Shown here: piece by piece, positions 7,614-16,684 of the stretch
How positions within the stretch are numbered: the stretch's first letter is position 1
How the letters are laid out: every line of letters starts with the position of its first letter
Assembly: GCA_001025035.1 (NCBI GenBank)
Contig: LCZK01000010.1
Span: 496,001 to 560,000 of the forward strand
DNA length: 64,000 bases
DNA from: Actinobacteria bacterium IMCC26207
Lineage (GTDB): Bacteria > Actinomycetota > Acidimicrobiia > Acidimicrobiales > Microtrichaceae
Direction of reading: 5' to 3'
Translations under genes and position numbers: made by a program
The notes under the pieces: model-generated
What the model was told of the DNA's origin: nothing
The model's database searches: none
The model's input: only the letters and a program-made list of their open reading frames with translations

Positions 7614-9659
7614 ATGGCATCAACCCTGAAGCGATTTATGATCGGTCGGCCACTTGCTAGCGCCGAAGCAGACCATCAACGCATACCCAAGACCATCGGT
7701 CTTGCAGTTTTTTCATCGGATGCCATTTCGTCCACGGCCTACGCGACGCAGGAAATTCTTCTGGTGCTCGTACCAGTGGGTGGTATGGCGCTCTTGGCGC
7801 AGTCGAACTACACCTTCGGGTTTCTGACGCCAATCGCAATTCTTGTTGCGCTGTTGCTCATTGTGGTGGCGAACAGCTACCGGCAGACGATCCACGCCTA
7901 CCCAGATGGCGGCGGGGCATACGTTGTATCTCGTGAGAATCTGGGAGAGGTTCCTGCTCTCATCGCTGGCGGATCTCTGCTAGTTGATTATGTGCTCACC
8001 GTTTCTGTTTCAGTGGCAGCGGGTACTCAGGCAATCTACTCAGCAGTTCCATCTGTTGCGCCCTTTAAGGTGTTGCTGTGTCTGGGGTTTATTGCGCTTC
8101 TGACGCTTGCCAATCTCAGAGGTGTCAAAGAATCTGGACGACTGTTTGCTGCCCCTACGTACATTTACATTTTCGCACTGACAGCTCTCATTGCCTTCGG
8201 CTTCTACAAGATGACCCAAGGAACTCTGCAGGAACTTCCTCCTGACTTGCCCGCTCTCGCCAAGTTGAAAGAGGAAACGGGAACACCGCTGCTCGGTCTT
8301 GGGGGAATCACTATCTTCCTATTTGCAAGGGCGTTTAGTTCTGGTGCAGTAGCGCTCTCTGGTGTTGAGGCAATTTCAAATGGAATCCCAGCTTTCAAGA
8401 AGCCAACCTCAAAAAACGCAGCCATCACTCTGGTTTGGATGGCCACAATTTTGGGATTCTCCTTCATCGGCCTGACCGTGCTGGCCGAGAAGATCCGGCC
8501 CACACCTTCTGAAACAGGTGAGTCAGTCAACTCCATTATCGGCCGGACGGTGTTTGGTGGCACTGGCTTCATGTATTGGGTGCTTCAAATCTCGACAGCT
8601 GGAATCCTCATCCTTGCGGCAAACACGGCCTATGCAGACTTCCCACGCCTCGCTGCACTCGTCGGCAAGGATGGCTATCTTCCTCGGCAATTCGCGAATC
8701 GCGGAGATCGCCTGGTCTTCTCCAATGGAATCTTGTTCCTAGCGGGGGCCGCTTCACTGCTGATTGTCGTCTTCGGTGGCAACGTCAGCGCCTTGATCCC
8801 GCTCTATGCCGTCGGAGTGTTCACCTCGTTCACCCTGTCGCAGTCCGGTATGGTCCGCCATCACCTCAGGCTCAAGGAGCGTGGTTGGCGTCTATCGGTT
8901 GTGTTCTCGGTGTTGGGTGCGATTGCCACGTTCATCGTCATGATGGTGGTCATCATCTCGAAGTTCACAATCGGTGCTTGGATTCCTGTGGCTCTCATTC
9001 CCATCATCGTGGTGGCATTCAAATCAGTAAAGAAGCACTACGCGGGCGTGGCAAAGAAGTTGCGGGTACCAGCTGGTTACACCGAGCCAGATAGGGTCCC
9101 GGGCCATGGTGTCGTGGTGCTCGTGGGCGGTGTCAACCAGTCATCCTTGGCCGCCATTCGGTACGCGCGTTCAGTGAACGCAAAGGATGCCATTGCAGTA
9201 ACGGTCGCCCTAGATGATGAGCACGCAGATCGCATTCGCGAGGAATGGGAGCGTCACCACGTGCAGTTCCCGCTCGAGATCATCGAGTCGCCTTACCGAG
9301 ACTTAACTGGCACGGTCGAGGATTATCTGGACGAACTCGACCAGCGCTGGAAGCACGACTACGTGTCAGTGGTGATCGCTGAGTTCGTCTTGCCTCATTG
9401 GTACCAAGGGATCTTCCACAATCAGTCTGCCTTAGCGCTCAAGCTGGCCTTGAAGTTCCGCAAGGACACTGTGGTGGTGAACGTGCCGTACCATCTCGGC
9501 GAATCAGATGAGGAAGTTGCGAAGGAAGCCGCTGACCTTGGCCTGAGTGGACGTGGGCCAGACCAGCAGCCAACCGTCGATATTGTCGTTCCGGGTGCAA
9601 AGCCCTCACAAGAATCCGAGACTGCTGATTCTTCAGATCAAGACCCCAGCGATTCCTGA
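7614..9659 (+). CDS. APC family permease (amino acid/polyamine/organocation transporter)
   Basis: A 681-residue protein with about 12 membrane helices in residues 25-480, followed by a cytoplasmic tail of about 190 residues. The first helix carries the APC-type unwound region SSDAISSTAYATQE (about residue 31). The tail (about 490-630) has alternating strands and helices that look like a universal-stress-protein fold (VLVGGVNQSSLAAIRYARSV, then IAVTVALDDE), the arrangement in KUP-like and ApcT-like secondary transporters. The C-terminus is acidic and Ser/Asp rich. Substrate is unknown; amino acids are most likely. The gene stands alone, 45 bp before the nitroreductase gene on the same strand. 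Confidence 0.87.
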   Translation: MASTLKRFMIGRPLASAEADHQRIPKTIGLAVFSSDAISSTAYATQEILLVLVPVGGMALLAQSNYTFGFLTPIAILVALLLIVVANSYRQTIHAYPDGGGAYVVSRENLGEVPALIAGGSLLVDYVLTVSVSVAAGTQAIYSAVPSVAPFKVLLCLGFIALLTLANLRGVKESGRLFAAPTYIYIFALTALIAFGFYKMTQGTLQELPPDLPALAKLKEETGTPLLGLGGITIFLFARAFSSGAVALSGVEAISNGIPAFKKPTSKNAAITLVWMATILGFSFIGLTVLAEKIRPTPSETGESVNSIIGRTVFGGTGFMYWVLQISTAGILILAANTAYADFPRLAALVGKDGYLPRQFANRGDRLVFSNGILFLAGAASLLIVVFGGNVSALIPLYAVGVFTSFTLSQSGMVRHHLRLKERGWRLSVVFSVLGAIATFIVMMVVIISKFTIGAWIPVALIPIIVVAFKSVKKHYAGVAKKLRVPAGYTEPDRVPGHGVVVLVGGVNQSSLAAIRYARSVNAKDAIAVTVALDDEHADRIREEWERHHVQFPLEIIESPYRDLTGTVEDYLDELDQRWKHDYVSVVIAEFVLPHWYQGIFHNQSALALKLALKFRKDTVVVNVPYHLGESDEEVAKEAADLGLSGRGPDQQPTVDIVVPGAKPSQESETADSSDQDPSDS

Positions 9660-9704
9660 GAGTTGAGATCAGCAACTCCCCTAGAACCCCGCGAGGAACC
9701 CGAT

Positions 9705-10142
9705 ATGCCGCTTCTCGGCGAGTACGAACCCAGCCCATGGGAACCAATTTCTGATCAAGTAGCACTGTACGAGTCGAGCGGTGGTACCGAAGGCGACACG
9801 CTAGAGGGTGCGCCATGCATCATCTTGTGGACTACGGGCCGCAAGAGCGGAAAGGTTCGCAAGACCCCGCTGATTCGCGCGGAGAGCAACGGTTCATACG
9901 CAGTGATTGCATCTATGGGTGGTTCACCGACTGCGCCCGTCTGGTCGCACAACATCGATGCTGACTCGTTGGTCTCCCTGCAAGATGGTGCCGAGTTGCG
10001 GGATTACTCCGCACGAAAAGTGGAGGGCCAAGAAAAGGCTGATTGGTGGGCCATAGCTATGAAAGTGTGGCCTCACTTTGATTCCTACCAAGAGGCGACG
10101 ACTCGGGTCATCCCGCTATTCGTGCTTGACCCAATCACATAG
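9705..10142 (+). CDS. Nitroreductase/deazaflavin (F420)-dependent oxidoreductase family protein
   Basis: A 145-residue split beta-barrel protein of the Ddn family (DUF385). The signature IILWTTGRKSGKVRKTPL (about residue 41) and the following YAVIASMGGSPTAPVWSHN segment (about 65) form the deazaflavin F420 binding site in characterised mycobacterial members. Such enzymes reduce nitro compounds, enones or quinones with F420H2. I start at ATG 9705 because it follows GAGGA and matches the family N-terminus; an upstream in-frame TTG at 9663 would add 14 residues. It suggests that the organism makes F420, in agreement with the LLM oxidoreductase further along. Confidence 0.85.
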   Translation: MPLLGEYEPSPWEPISDQVALYESSGGTEGDTLEGAPCIILWTTGRKSGKVRKTPLIRAESNGSYAVIASMGGSPTAPVWSHNIDADSLVSLQDGAELRDYSARKVEGQEKADWWAIAMKVWPHFDSYQEATTRVIPLFVLDPIT

Positions 10143-10195
10143 GCCTAGGCAGTTCCATTTGGGACAGACTGTCCACATGCTTACTCACCTACACG

Positions 10196-10564
10196 ATGAT
10201 CTCCACTCGCGTTGACAAGTGGCTTTGGTCAGTTCGGTTGTATTCGACGCGCTCTCAGGCCACTGCGGCATGTAACGGTGGTCATGTACAGATCAATGGG
10301 AACGCGGCCAAGCCATCGAGTTTGGTACGCGTAGGAGACTCCGTTGAAGCGTATTCCCGAGAGGTTCATCGGGTCCTGATTGTACAGCAGATCATTGAGA
10401 AGCGAGTGGGGGCAGCCGTAGCGGTGGAGTGCTATTCCGACCAGACTCCACCTGCTCCTCCGGCAGAGCTGCGGGTACAGATTGCGGTTCGTGACTCTGG
10501 GTCTGGGCGACCGACCAAGAAGGACCGTCGCGACCTAGAGAAGTTTCATCGCAGACAACGCTAA
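10196..10564 (+). CDS. RNA-binding S4 domain protein (Hsp15-like)
   Basis: A 122-residue basic protein. The S4 domain occupies about residues 2-60 with the typical start TRVDKWLWSVRLYSTRSQA, then GHVQINGNAAKPSS and a VRVGDSVEA turn. The tail is Arg/Lys rich (GRPTKKDRRDLEKFHRRQR). Hsp15-like proteins bind the 50S subunit carrying a stalled nascent chain. The nearby ribosome-assembly GTPase gene ysxC, 39 bp downstream on the same strand, fits a ribosome-linked role. Confidence 0.85.
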   Translation: MISTRVDKWLWSVRLYSTRSQATAACNGGHVQINGNAAKPSSLVRVGDSVEAYSREVHRVLIVQQIIEKRVGAAVAVECYSDQTPPAPPAELRVQIAVRDSGSGRPTKKDRRDLEKFHRRQR

Positions 10565-10603
10565 GTGTCATCTGTTTTGGAAATTGGGTGACAATAGGGA
10601 CCC

Positions 10604-11203
10604 ATGTCCACTCCACTTGAGCTTCAGTTCGTTACCTCTGCTGCGCAATTCAGCCAGTTGCCGCAGACTGGAGTCCCCGAGATTGCGGTTGTCGGCAGGT
10701 CAAATGTCGGAAAGTCCTCCCTCATCAATGCCCTGAGTAATCGCAAGGGCCTGGCCCGAGTATCGAAGACTCCCGGTCGCACTCAACTCATCAACTACTT
10801 CTCGCTTGGTGAATCAGCCGCTGTTGTCGACCTTCCCGGGTACGGCTTTGCCAACGCGCCGGCCCGGGTGCGCGCAACTTGGCAACCGATGATCGAGGGT
10901 TACCTACTCGGCCGTGAGGAACTAGTAATGATTCTGGTGCTCGTGGACGGCGAGATTGGCCCGACCAAGCTTGACGTACAGATGCTCGAATGGTTGCAGT
11001 CTTACGACCGGCCCTGCACAGTCGTCGCTACTAAACATGACAAGGTGAAGTCTGCTGTTCGTGACAAACGCAAGCGCGAACTGGCTACCAAGGCGGGAGT
11101 GGAACAGCGAGAGGTTGTCTGGGTGAGTGCGGCAAAGAACGTTGGGATCGACAACTTGCGCACATTGGTTCGGCAGTGGCTGGGACTGACCTCAGATAGG
11201 TAA
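10604..11203 (+). CDS. ysxC: Ribosome biogenesis GTP-binding protein YsxC/EngB
   Basis: A 199-residue TRAFAC GTPase. G1 is GRSNVGKSSL (about residue 30), the conserved TPGRTQLINYF follows as G2, G3 is DLPGYGFA (about 76), G4 is TKHDK (about 143) and G5 is VSAAKNVG. YsxC helps a late step of 50S ribosomal subunit assembly. The length and all G motifs are complete. It probably forms a pair with the S4 gene. Its 3' end overlaps the converging acyl-CoA dehydrogenase gene by 12 nt. Confidence 0.93.
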   Translation: MSTPLELQFVTSAAQFSQLPQTGVPEIAVVGRSNVGKSSLINALSNRKGLARVSKTPGRTQLINYFSLGESAAVVDLPGYGFANAPARVRATWQPMIEGYLLGREELVMILVLVDGEIGPTKLDVQMLEWLQSYDRPCTVVATKHDKVKSAVRDKRKRELATKAGVEQREVVWVSAAKNVGIDNLRTLVRQWLGLTSDR

Positions 11204-12421
11204 GTCACCAGTTGCAGCCCGAGTGCTTCCGCTATCTCGATACGCCGAGATTGTGCGCTGCGCAATCCTCATCTGGTGGACTTCATCTGCCCCATCGGCA
11301 AAGCGTGCCCATCGAGCATGCTGGTACATATGGGCGAGTGGGGTGTCGGTTGAGTAACCGAGGGCGCCGTGCACCTGAATAGAGCGATCAATAACTCGTC
11401 CGAGCATGTTGGCTACAAAGTGCTTCGCCATCGATACTTCGCTCTTGAACTCAAGGCCGTTATCAATACGATACGCAGCGTGCAGAACCATGAGTTTGGA
11501 CTGGTACAGCTCCATCGTCGAGTCAGCAATCATCCACTGGATTCCCTGTTTCTCAGCCAACATTGACCCGTGTGAGTAACGGTTGAGCGATCGATCAACC
11601 ATCATGTCGAGGGCAGTTTCTGCTTGAGCGATCCAGCGCATGCAGTGAGCAAGGCGGGCAGGGCCAAGTCGATATTGCCCGAGCAGGTGTCCTTGTCCTC
11701 TGCCGCCGAGCATGTTAGCTGCGGGTACCCGCAGATCTTCGATCACAATCTCGGAATGTCCAGAACCTCCGTGCATGGTCTCGACCTCCCGAACGCGGTT
11801 CCAACCCTCAGAGGGAATCTCGACAATGAAGGCCGAGTTCGCAGCTTGGGGTAGGTCTGGATTGTCCTCGGTTCGCGCCACCAAAATGGCAAAGCTTGCA
11901 CGTTGCGCATTCGAGATAAACCACTTGTGGCCGTTGATGACCCATTCCTCGCCATCTTGGATGGCAGTGGTTCGAATCAATGTGGGGTCAGATCCAGCTA
12001 CTTCTGGCTCTGTCATGGCAAAGCAACTCATGGCCATGCCATCACATAAGGGCTTGAGGTACTTCTCTTTTTGCTCATCTGTTGCCCAGTGCAACAGCGT
12101 GTGCATATTGCCCTCATCTGGAGCCTGACAGTTCATGACGAACGGTCCGTAATAAGACTTTGCAGCTTCAGCCTGAACCATCGCGAGCTCAACGTGGCCG
12201 AGGCCCATGCCTCCCCACTCTGCAGGCATGTGCGGCAACCAGAGTCCAGCCTCTTTGGCTTGGGACCGCATGCCAAAGAGGATTCGGATGTACTCGTCGC
12301 GCTCGATCTTCTCTGAATCGCCAATAAGCGCCTCGCCGGGCTTGACAACATCCTCGATAAAGGCGCGAACACGCACACGAATCAGTTCGAGTTCGGGCGA
12401 GAGCGTGAAATCGATCGACAT
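11192..12421 (-). CDS. Acyl-CoA dehydrogenase family protein
   Basis: A 409-residue FAD enzyme that introduces a double bond into acyl-CoA. The order is N-terminal helical domain, middle beta-domain with CFAMTEPEVAGSDPTLIRTTA (here split around residue 145) and WVINGHKWFISNAQRA, then the C-terminal helical domain with IQVHGALGYSTDTPLAHMYQHAR near residue 360. This C-terminus resembles long-chain or ACAD10/11-like branches; a catalytic base could not be placed with certainty. ATG 12421 was chosen over an in-frame upstream start because it has AAAGGA at 9 nt and begins with the family N-terminus. A strong hairpin separates it from the upstream monooxygenase gene. Confidence 0.9.
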   Translation of the reverse strand: MSIDFTLSPELELIRVRVRAFIEDVVKPGEALIGDSEKIERDEYIRILFGMRSQAKEAGLWLPHMPAEWGGMGLGHVELAMVQAEAAKSYYGPFVMNCQAPDEGNMHTLLHWATDEQKEKYLKPLCDGMAMSCFAMTEPEVAGSDPTLIRTTAIQDGEEWVINGHKWFISNAQRASFAILVARTEDNPDLPQAANSAFIVEIPSEGWNRVREVETMHGGSGHSEIVIEDLRVPAANMLGGRGQGHLLGQYRLGPARLAHCMRWIAQAETALDMMVDRSLNRYSHGSMLAEKQGIQWMIADSTMELYQSKLMVLHAAYRIDNGLEFKSEVSMAKHFVANMLGRVIDRSIQVHGALGYSTDTPLAHMYQHARWARFADGADEVHQMRIAQRTISAYRDSGSTRAATGDLPI

Positions 12422-12564
12422 TTCAGAGTCCTTTGAGTGCGAGGGAACCGTTAGTACGAAACGCAGGGAGTGGGATGTGCAGCTTTGCCAAGAACCTAGC
12501 GCGCCGATCCACAAGCGCTGCCGATTCCGTCCTGCGCACCCCACCCCAAGAACTCGTTTCGTTA

Positions 12565-12596
12565 TGCGCCTGACCCTCTATGGGGGGTCAGGCGCA
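12565..12596 (-). terminator. Strong GC-rich hairpin, probable terminator of the monooxygenase gene
   Basis: A perfect 12-bp inverted repeat: TGCGCCTGACCC (12565-12576), an 8-base spacer, then GGGTCAGGCGCA (12585-12596). It lies 37 bp past the monooxygenase stop and about 145 bp before the acyl-CoA dehydrogenase start. No T-run follows, but tail-less hairpins are common 3' ends in actinobacteria. It could instead act as an mRNA 3' stabiliser. Confidence 0.6.
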
Positions 12597-12632
12597 AGAC
12601 AAAGCGATGGGGCAGGGGCGGAGCTCAGGGGC

Positions 12633-14636
12633 TTAGGGCTGCAGAAGAAACTCGTTCAGGTCTGGCTCTTTGGTCCAGTTCCAATAATCCACAAGCCGCC
12701 AAGGAGAGAGGATGTAAATATCGCCTGAGGGATTGCGGAACCAACTGTGAGAGATCGAGGGATGCGACCACACCATTGTGCGGAGTTCGGCCTGGGTGCG
12801 TTGTGTGTACTCCTCGCAGACCTCGCTTCTGCACTCGATGGAGCGGTACTCCCCGCTGATGAGAGCATCGAGCGCTCCCATGACATAGCGAATCTGACAT
12901 TCGGAATGAAAGATCAGGCTTCCCCCATGGGCAAGGTTGGTACCTGGCCCATACAGACAAAACATGTTCGGAAAGTTCGGGACTGTGATGCCGAGATAGG
13001 CAGTGGGTTCATCACCCCATTGCTCTGACAAAACCGCCCCATCACGCCCGGTGATCTCCATTGGCCAGAGGTACTTGTTGGCATGAAATCCGGTGGCATA
13101 AATGATGAGATCAAACTCCGCCAGAGACTCCCCCTCAAGCTGCGCTGACTCGCCACCCGAACCTTGGGGATTCCCGGTGACTATGCCGGTTGGTTCGATT
13201 CGCAGAATCGGATCAGTGACCAGATCCACATTTGGCCGCATCAGGGCGGCTAGCCAACTGCCGTTGTCCTGCAGCGTGCGCTTGCCGAGGCATACGTAGT
13301 CCGGCACGACTTTCTCTGCGAGCGCTGGGTCATCTGCAACTTGTTCGACCATCCATTGGGTAAAGAACTCTCGAGCTGCGTCATTGATTTCGCTGATAGC
13401 GCGATCTTGATGCGGGTAATCAGGATCGATTCGCATTGCGGGCAGGCCACCATCGCAGGCAGGCCAAAACAGCAAGAATCGGTACCACCGGCCATAGAAG
13501 GGCAGATGCCTCATCGCCCATCGCACTCCGTCACCTACCTGCTCGTGATAATTCGGATTAGGAAACATCCAGGGTGCGGAGCGCTGAAAAACGCTGAGGT
13601 GCTCAACCTGATCTGCGATCGTCGGCACAATCTGGAAGGCACTTGCGCCCGTACCAATCACCGCAACGCGCTTGTTGCGAAGGTCGGTTCCAGGAATCCA
13701 CTGCGCTGAGTGCATCGCTGTCCCGGTGAAGGTTTCACGACCTGGAATCTGGGGCAGCGAGGGACGGTTGAGCTGGCCCACGGCACTAATCACAGCATTG
13801 GCAGTCAGAGTTGTCCTGCCCTGACCCTGCCTAATCTCGACCTGCCAACGAGCCTGCTCCTCGTCCCACTGTGCTGTAGAGACCTCGGCCCCGAATCGGA
13901 TGTGATCCACAACATCAAACTCCCGGGCGCAGTCCTCAAAATATTTCTGCAGCTCGGGCTGCTGTGCGAAGAACTCTGACCACTCGTTATTGGGTGCGAA
14001 GGAATAGCAATAGAAATGGTTTCCGACATCCACTCGACAACCCGGATAGCGATTCTCGAACCAGGTACCACCCGCTCCTGAGTTCTTCTCAAGAATGGTG
14101 TAGGGAATCCCTGCCCGACCAAGACGAATGCCGGCCAGAATTCCAGACATCCCAGCACCAATAACTACGACATGGAACTCGGAGCCTTCGCTCCTCAAGT
14201 TCGAATAGACGGTGCCAGCTGCACGTGCGTCCACCCCGTCGAGTTCGAGTTCCTCCATCAGCATGGGGACGTATTCCTCGGGAACCGTGTCCGCTACTAG
14301 GGCGTTCATCATCTGATGGATGACCTCGGCGGGCGGATCTGCCGGTAGGACGCAGCCAGAATCGCGATACTCGCAGATAGCTTGTGCCGCGACCGCTCGC
14401 ACCTCAGCCTGAGATTCCGGGCTCATAAAGCCCTGCACCTCGTTCAGGTAATTGCCAGCAGGAACATTGGGGCCGCTCAGAAACGACAGGTCACCAGTCA
14501 TGTGCACCAGCGACATCAACAAGGTTGGAATGCTGAGATCTTCTAGGGCTTCAGAGATCTCATCGTCTGTGGCCGTAATCAAGTCTCCTGCGTACCTGCT
14601 GCGTGCAGGGAGCGACTCGTTCTGAGGTTCTGTCAC
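12633..14636 (-). CDS. Flavin-containing monooxygenase (Baeyer-Villiger type)
   Basis: A 667-residue FAD- and NADPH-dependent oxygenase. About 150 N-terminal residues precede the FAD-binding motif VIGAGMSGILAGIRLGRAG (about residue 157). A variant of the Baeyer-Villiger fingerprint FxGxxxHxxxW (FTGTAMHSAQW) is near 305, followed by the NADPH-binding motif VIGTGASAFQIVP (about 326). GGTWFENRYPGCRVD is also typical. Such enzymes insert oxygen next to a ketone in cyclic or long-chain ketones and steroids. The long N-terminal extension occurs in some actinobacterial homologues. It starts at GTG 14636 and is divergent from an HSL-type esterase, which could hydrolyse the ester it makes. Confidence 0.88.
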   Translation of the reverse strand: MTEPQNESLPARSRYAGDLITATDDEISEALEDLSIPTLLMSLVHMTGDLSFLSGPNVPAGNYLNEVQGFMSPESQAEVRAVAAQAICEYRDSGCVLPADPPAEVIHQMMNALVADTVPEEYVPMLMEELELDGVDARAAGTVYSNLRSEGSEFHVVVIGAGMSGILAGIRLGRAGIPYTILEKNSGAGGTWFENRYPGCRVDVGNHFYCYSFAPNNEWSEFFAQQPELQKYFEDCAREFDVVDHIRFGAEVSTAQWDEEQARWQVEIRQGQGRTTLTANAVISAVGQLNRPSLPQIPGRETFTGTAMHSAQWIPGTDLRNKRVAVIGTGASAFQIVPTIADQVEHLSVFQRSAPWMFPNPNYHEQVGDGVRWAMRHLPFYGRWYRFLLFWPACDGGLPAMRIDPDYPHQDRAISEINDAAREFFTQWMVEQVADDPALAEKVVPDYVCLGKRTLQDNGSWLAALMRPNVDLVTDPILRIEPTGIVTGNPQGSGGESAQLEGESLAEFDLIIYATGFHANKYLWPMEITGRDGAVLSEQWGDEPTAYLGITVPNFPNMFCLYGPGTNLAHGGSLIFHSECQIRYVMGALDALISGEYRSIECRSEVCEEYTQRTQAELRTMVWSHPSISHSWFRNPSGDIYILSPWRLVDYWNWTKEPDLNEFLLQP

Positions 14637-14794
14637 GTATTCCGCACTCTCTCGCTAGTCAAGGATTCGCCACTGCGAACGCTACAGCGAAGGCGTCAAC
14701 GACTCAGAAACAGCGCGCCTTCTTGTGTGGCAAAATTTGCAGCAGTACTACTACGAAGCCCACTGACACATTCAGACTCAGAGAGATCAGGCCC
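14637..14794. promoter_or_regulatory. Divergent promoter region of monooxygenase and esterase genes
   Basis: The 158-bp spacer must contain promoters in both directions. It carries one short perfect palindrome, GCAAA-A-TTTGC (14730-14740), a plausible repressor half-site pair. No canonical sigma-70 boxes stand out. Confidence 0.25.
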
Positions 14795-15688
14795 ATGGCA
14801 CACCCAGGAGTTGAAATCATTGCTGCACTGATGGCCGAATCTGGCATCATGACCGGCACCCTCGAAGAGAGACGCGCCGCTATGTCTTCTGGCGCACTGG
14901 CGATGCCGGCCCCTGAGGGAGTCAAACAGCAGTCGAGTTCCCTTGGCGGCCGCCCCGCTGAGTGGCTGATTCCCGAGGGTGTACCCGAGGATGCCGCAGT
15001 GTTGTATTTCCATGGTGGCGGCTATTGCCTTGGATCGATTGACAGCCACCGAGATGTAGTTGGTCGAATCGCGATGAGCGCAGGGGTAAGCGCTGTTTCT
15101 CTGGATTACAGGCTCGCCCCAGAGGACCCGTTCCCTGCAGCCGTTAATGATGCTCTTGCTGCCTACGTCGAGTTGCTGGAATTGGAATTTGAGCCATCAC
15201 GGTTGTGTCTTGCAGGTGACTCGGCAGGAGGTGGGTTAACCGTTGCAACGCTGTTAGCCATCCGGGACTCTGGGCTACCAATGCCAGCAGCGGCCGTCTG
15301 CCTCTCGCCTTGGGTAGACCTCACGCAGAGTTCACCCTCATGTCTTGACGACAGCCTGAGTGATCCAATCTTGAGTACCGAAGACTTAGATCTTCTTGCG
15401 GCTCTCTATCTTGGCGACACAGAGCCGACTACGCCGCTCGCATCTCCACTGTGGGCAGATGACCTTTCAGGTATGCCACCGATGCTGATCGAGGTAGGAG
15501 AGGATGAGCCACTTCTTGACGATGCTGCCTCATTGGCTGGACGAGTCGGGGCAGCAGGATGCGATGTCACGCTCAACATCTACAGCGAGATGGTGCACGT
15601 ATTTCAGATCTTCCCCAAGGAAATACTCCCCGAGTCAGAACAAAGCTTGCAGGTGATTGGAGCATTCATCCACAAACACCTTCTCTAG
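14795..15688 (+). CDS. Alpha/beta hydrolase, hormone-sensitive-lipase family esterase
   Basis: A 297-residue alpha/beta hydrolase with the HSL-type oxyanion motif YFHGGGYCLGS (about residue 71), the nucleophile elbow GDSAGGG (Ser near 145), an acidic residue in VGEDEPLLDDA (about 238) and the catalytic His in EMVHVF (about 269). These enzymes hydrolyse short-chain esters or lactones. The reading frame extends 64 codons upstream, but ATG 14795 follows GAGAGATCAG and begins at the family N-terminus. Divergent pairing with a Baeyer-Villiger-type monooxygenase suggests a ketone-to-ester-to-alcohol pathway; this is inference. Confidence 0.88.
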   Translation: MAHPGVEIIAALMAESGIMTGTLEERRAAMSSGALAMPAPEGVKQQSSSLGGRPAEWLIPEGVPEDAAVLYFHGGGYCLGSIDSHRDVVGRIAMSAGVSAVSLDYRLAPEDPFPAAVNDALAAYVELLELEFEPSRLCLAGDSAGGGLTVATLLAIRDSGLPMPAAAVCLSPWVDLTQSSPSCLDDSLSDPILSTEDLDLLAALYLGDTEPTTPLASPLWADDLSGMPPMLIEVGEDEPLLDDAASLAGRVGAAGCDVTLNIYSEMVHVFQIFPKEILPESEQSLQVIGAFIHKHLL

Positions 15689-15729
15689 GTATTTGCATCC
15701 AGATTGGGGTTCCTGATCGAATATTGAAC

Positions 15730-16281
15730 ATGTTTCGCAAAATGATCATTCCAGCCCTAGTTGCAGTCGGTGCAGTCCTTATGGGGTGTGCCCCGATGCC
15801 CGCTCCAGTGACCACCACTGTTGAGTCCGTTGACCTCGGTCGCTACTTGGGTACCTGGTACGAACTCGGCAGCGTCAAACAGTTTTTCTCCGTAGGACTC
15901 GTCAATACAACTGCTGAGTATTCTCTGCTGCCAAGCGGAAACGTCAAAGTGGTCAACACGGGTCGTTATTTCAGTGCAGCCGGTCCGCAGTCTCAGGTTG
16001 TTGGGTCTGCAGTACCCGTGGATTCCTCCAATGCTCGCCTCAATGTTTCGTTCTCCGGATCGAATTCTGCGACACCTCCGGGCAACTATTGGATCGTCGA
16101 TCTGGACCCTGAGTATCAATGGGCCATTGTGAGCGATGCCACTGGTAAGAGCGGGTTCATCCTGTCTCGAGACGCTTACGTTGATCCGGCTTTTTATGCC
16201 GAGCTCGTTCAGAAGGCAGCCGATAAGGGAGTCGATACCTCGAACTTGACTGTCACCCCGCAGCTGCTTGGGGCCATTTAG
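15730..16281 (+). CDS. Lipocalin family lipoprotein (Blc-like)
   Basis: A 183-residue protein. A lipoprotein signal peptide ends in the lipobox LMGC (Cys near residue 19). The mature part starts with the lipocalin Gly-x-Trp motif LGTWYELGSVKQFF (about residue 39), followed by barrel strands and PGNYWIVDLDPEYQWAIVSD (split around residue 125), like E. coli Blc. Blc-type lipocalins bind fatty acids or lysophospholipids at the membrane. The in-frame open region extends upstream, but ATG 15730 puts the signal peptide at the N-terminus. It is 41 bp behind the esterase gene, on the same strand. Confidence 0.88.
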   Translation: MFRKMIIPALVAVGAVLMGCAPMPAPVTTTVESVDLGRYLGTWYELGSVKQFFSVGLVNTTAEYSLLPSGNVKVVNTGRYFSAAGPQSQVVGSAVPVDSSNARLNVSFSGSNSATPPGNYWIVDLDPEYQWAIVSDATGKSGFILSRDAYVDPAFYAELVQKAADKGVDTSNLTVTPQLLGAI

Positions 16282-16282
16282 T

Positions 16283-16330
16283 TCCCCCTGATTTTAATGC
16301 CGCCTGATTTTAGTGCCGCCTAATTTTCCA
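16283..16330. repeat. Three tandem 16-bp repeats
   Basis: Three consecutive 16-bp units fill the spacer between the lipocalin stop and the DUF3817 start: 16283-16298, 16299-16314 and 16315-16330. The shared core is GCCGCCTGATTTTA, with the first copy diverged at its 5' end and the last at its 3' end. The size suggests replication slippage; no function is evident. Confidence 0.75.
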
Positions 16331-16335
16331 TCTGC

Positions 16336-16644
16336 ATGAATCGCGCTCAGGAGAGACTGCTCCTAGCTTTTCGTGTGGTAGCAGTGGTTGAGGCAGTGTC
16401 CTATGTGGTGCTCGTCTTGGCATCGATAGCGCACAGGGTTGGACAGACCCAGAACTTTGTTCCCAGGATTGGGCCGATCCACGGAGTGATTTTTTTGGTG
16501 TATCTAAGCTTCGCACTTCTGCTGCGACGGGCTCTTCGGTGGGATACGTCAATGACACTCTTCGTTATTCTTGCGGCGGTCATTCCTCTCGGTGGAATCT
16601 ACGTGGAGCAGCGAGTAGCCAAGCTGGCGAAACTGAGTACATGA
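16336..16644 (+). CDS. DUF3817 domain-containing small membrane protein
   Basis: A 102-residue membrane protein with three predicted helices (about residues 10-32, 46-64 and 72-92). Hallmarks of DUF3817 are present: FRVVAVVEAVSYVVLV near the start, GPIHGVIFLVYL in the middle and IPLGGIYVEQR near the end. The family is widespread in actinobacteria and its function is unknown. The gene lies between the lipocalin and a cysteine-rich protein on the same strand, separated by the tandem repeats. Confidence 0.82.
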   Translation: MNRAQERLLLAFRVVAVVEAVSYVVLVLASIAHRVGQTQNFVPRIGPIHGVIFLVYLSFALLLRRALRWDTSMTLFVILAAVIPLGGIYVEQRVAKLAKLST

Positions 16645-16684
16645 AGGTCAGAGTTCGCTTCAGTAACTGACCTATCCTCGCCTT

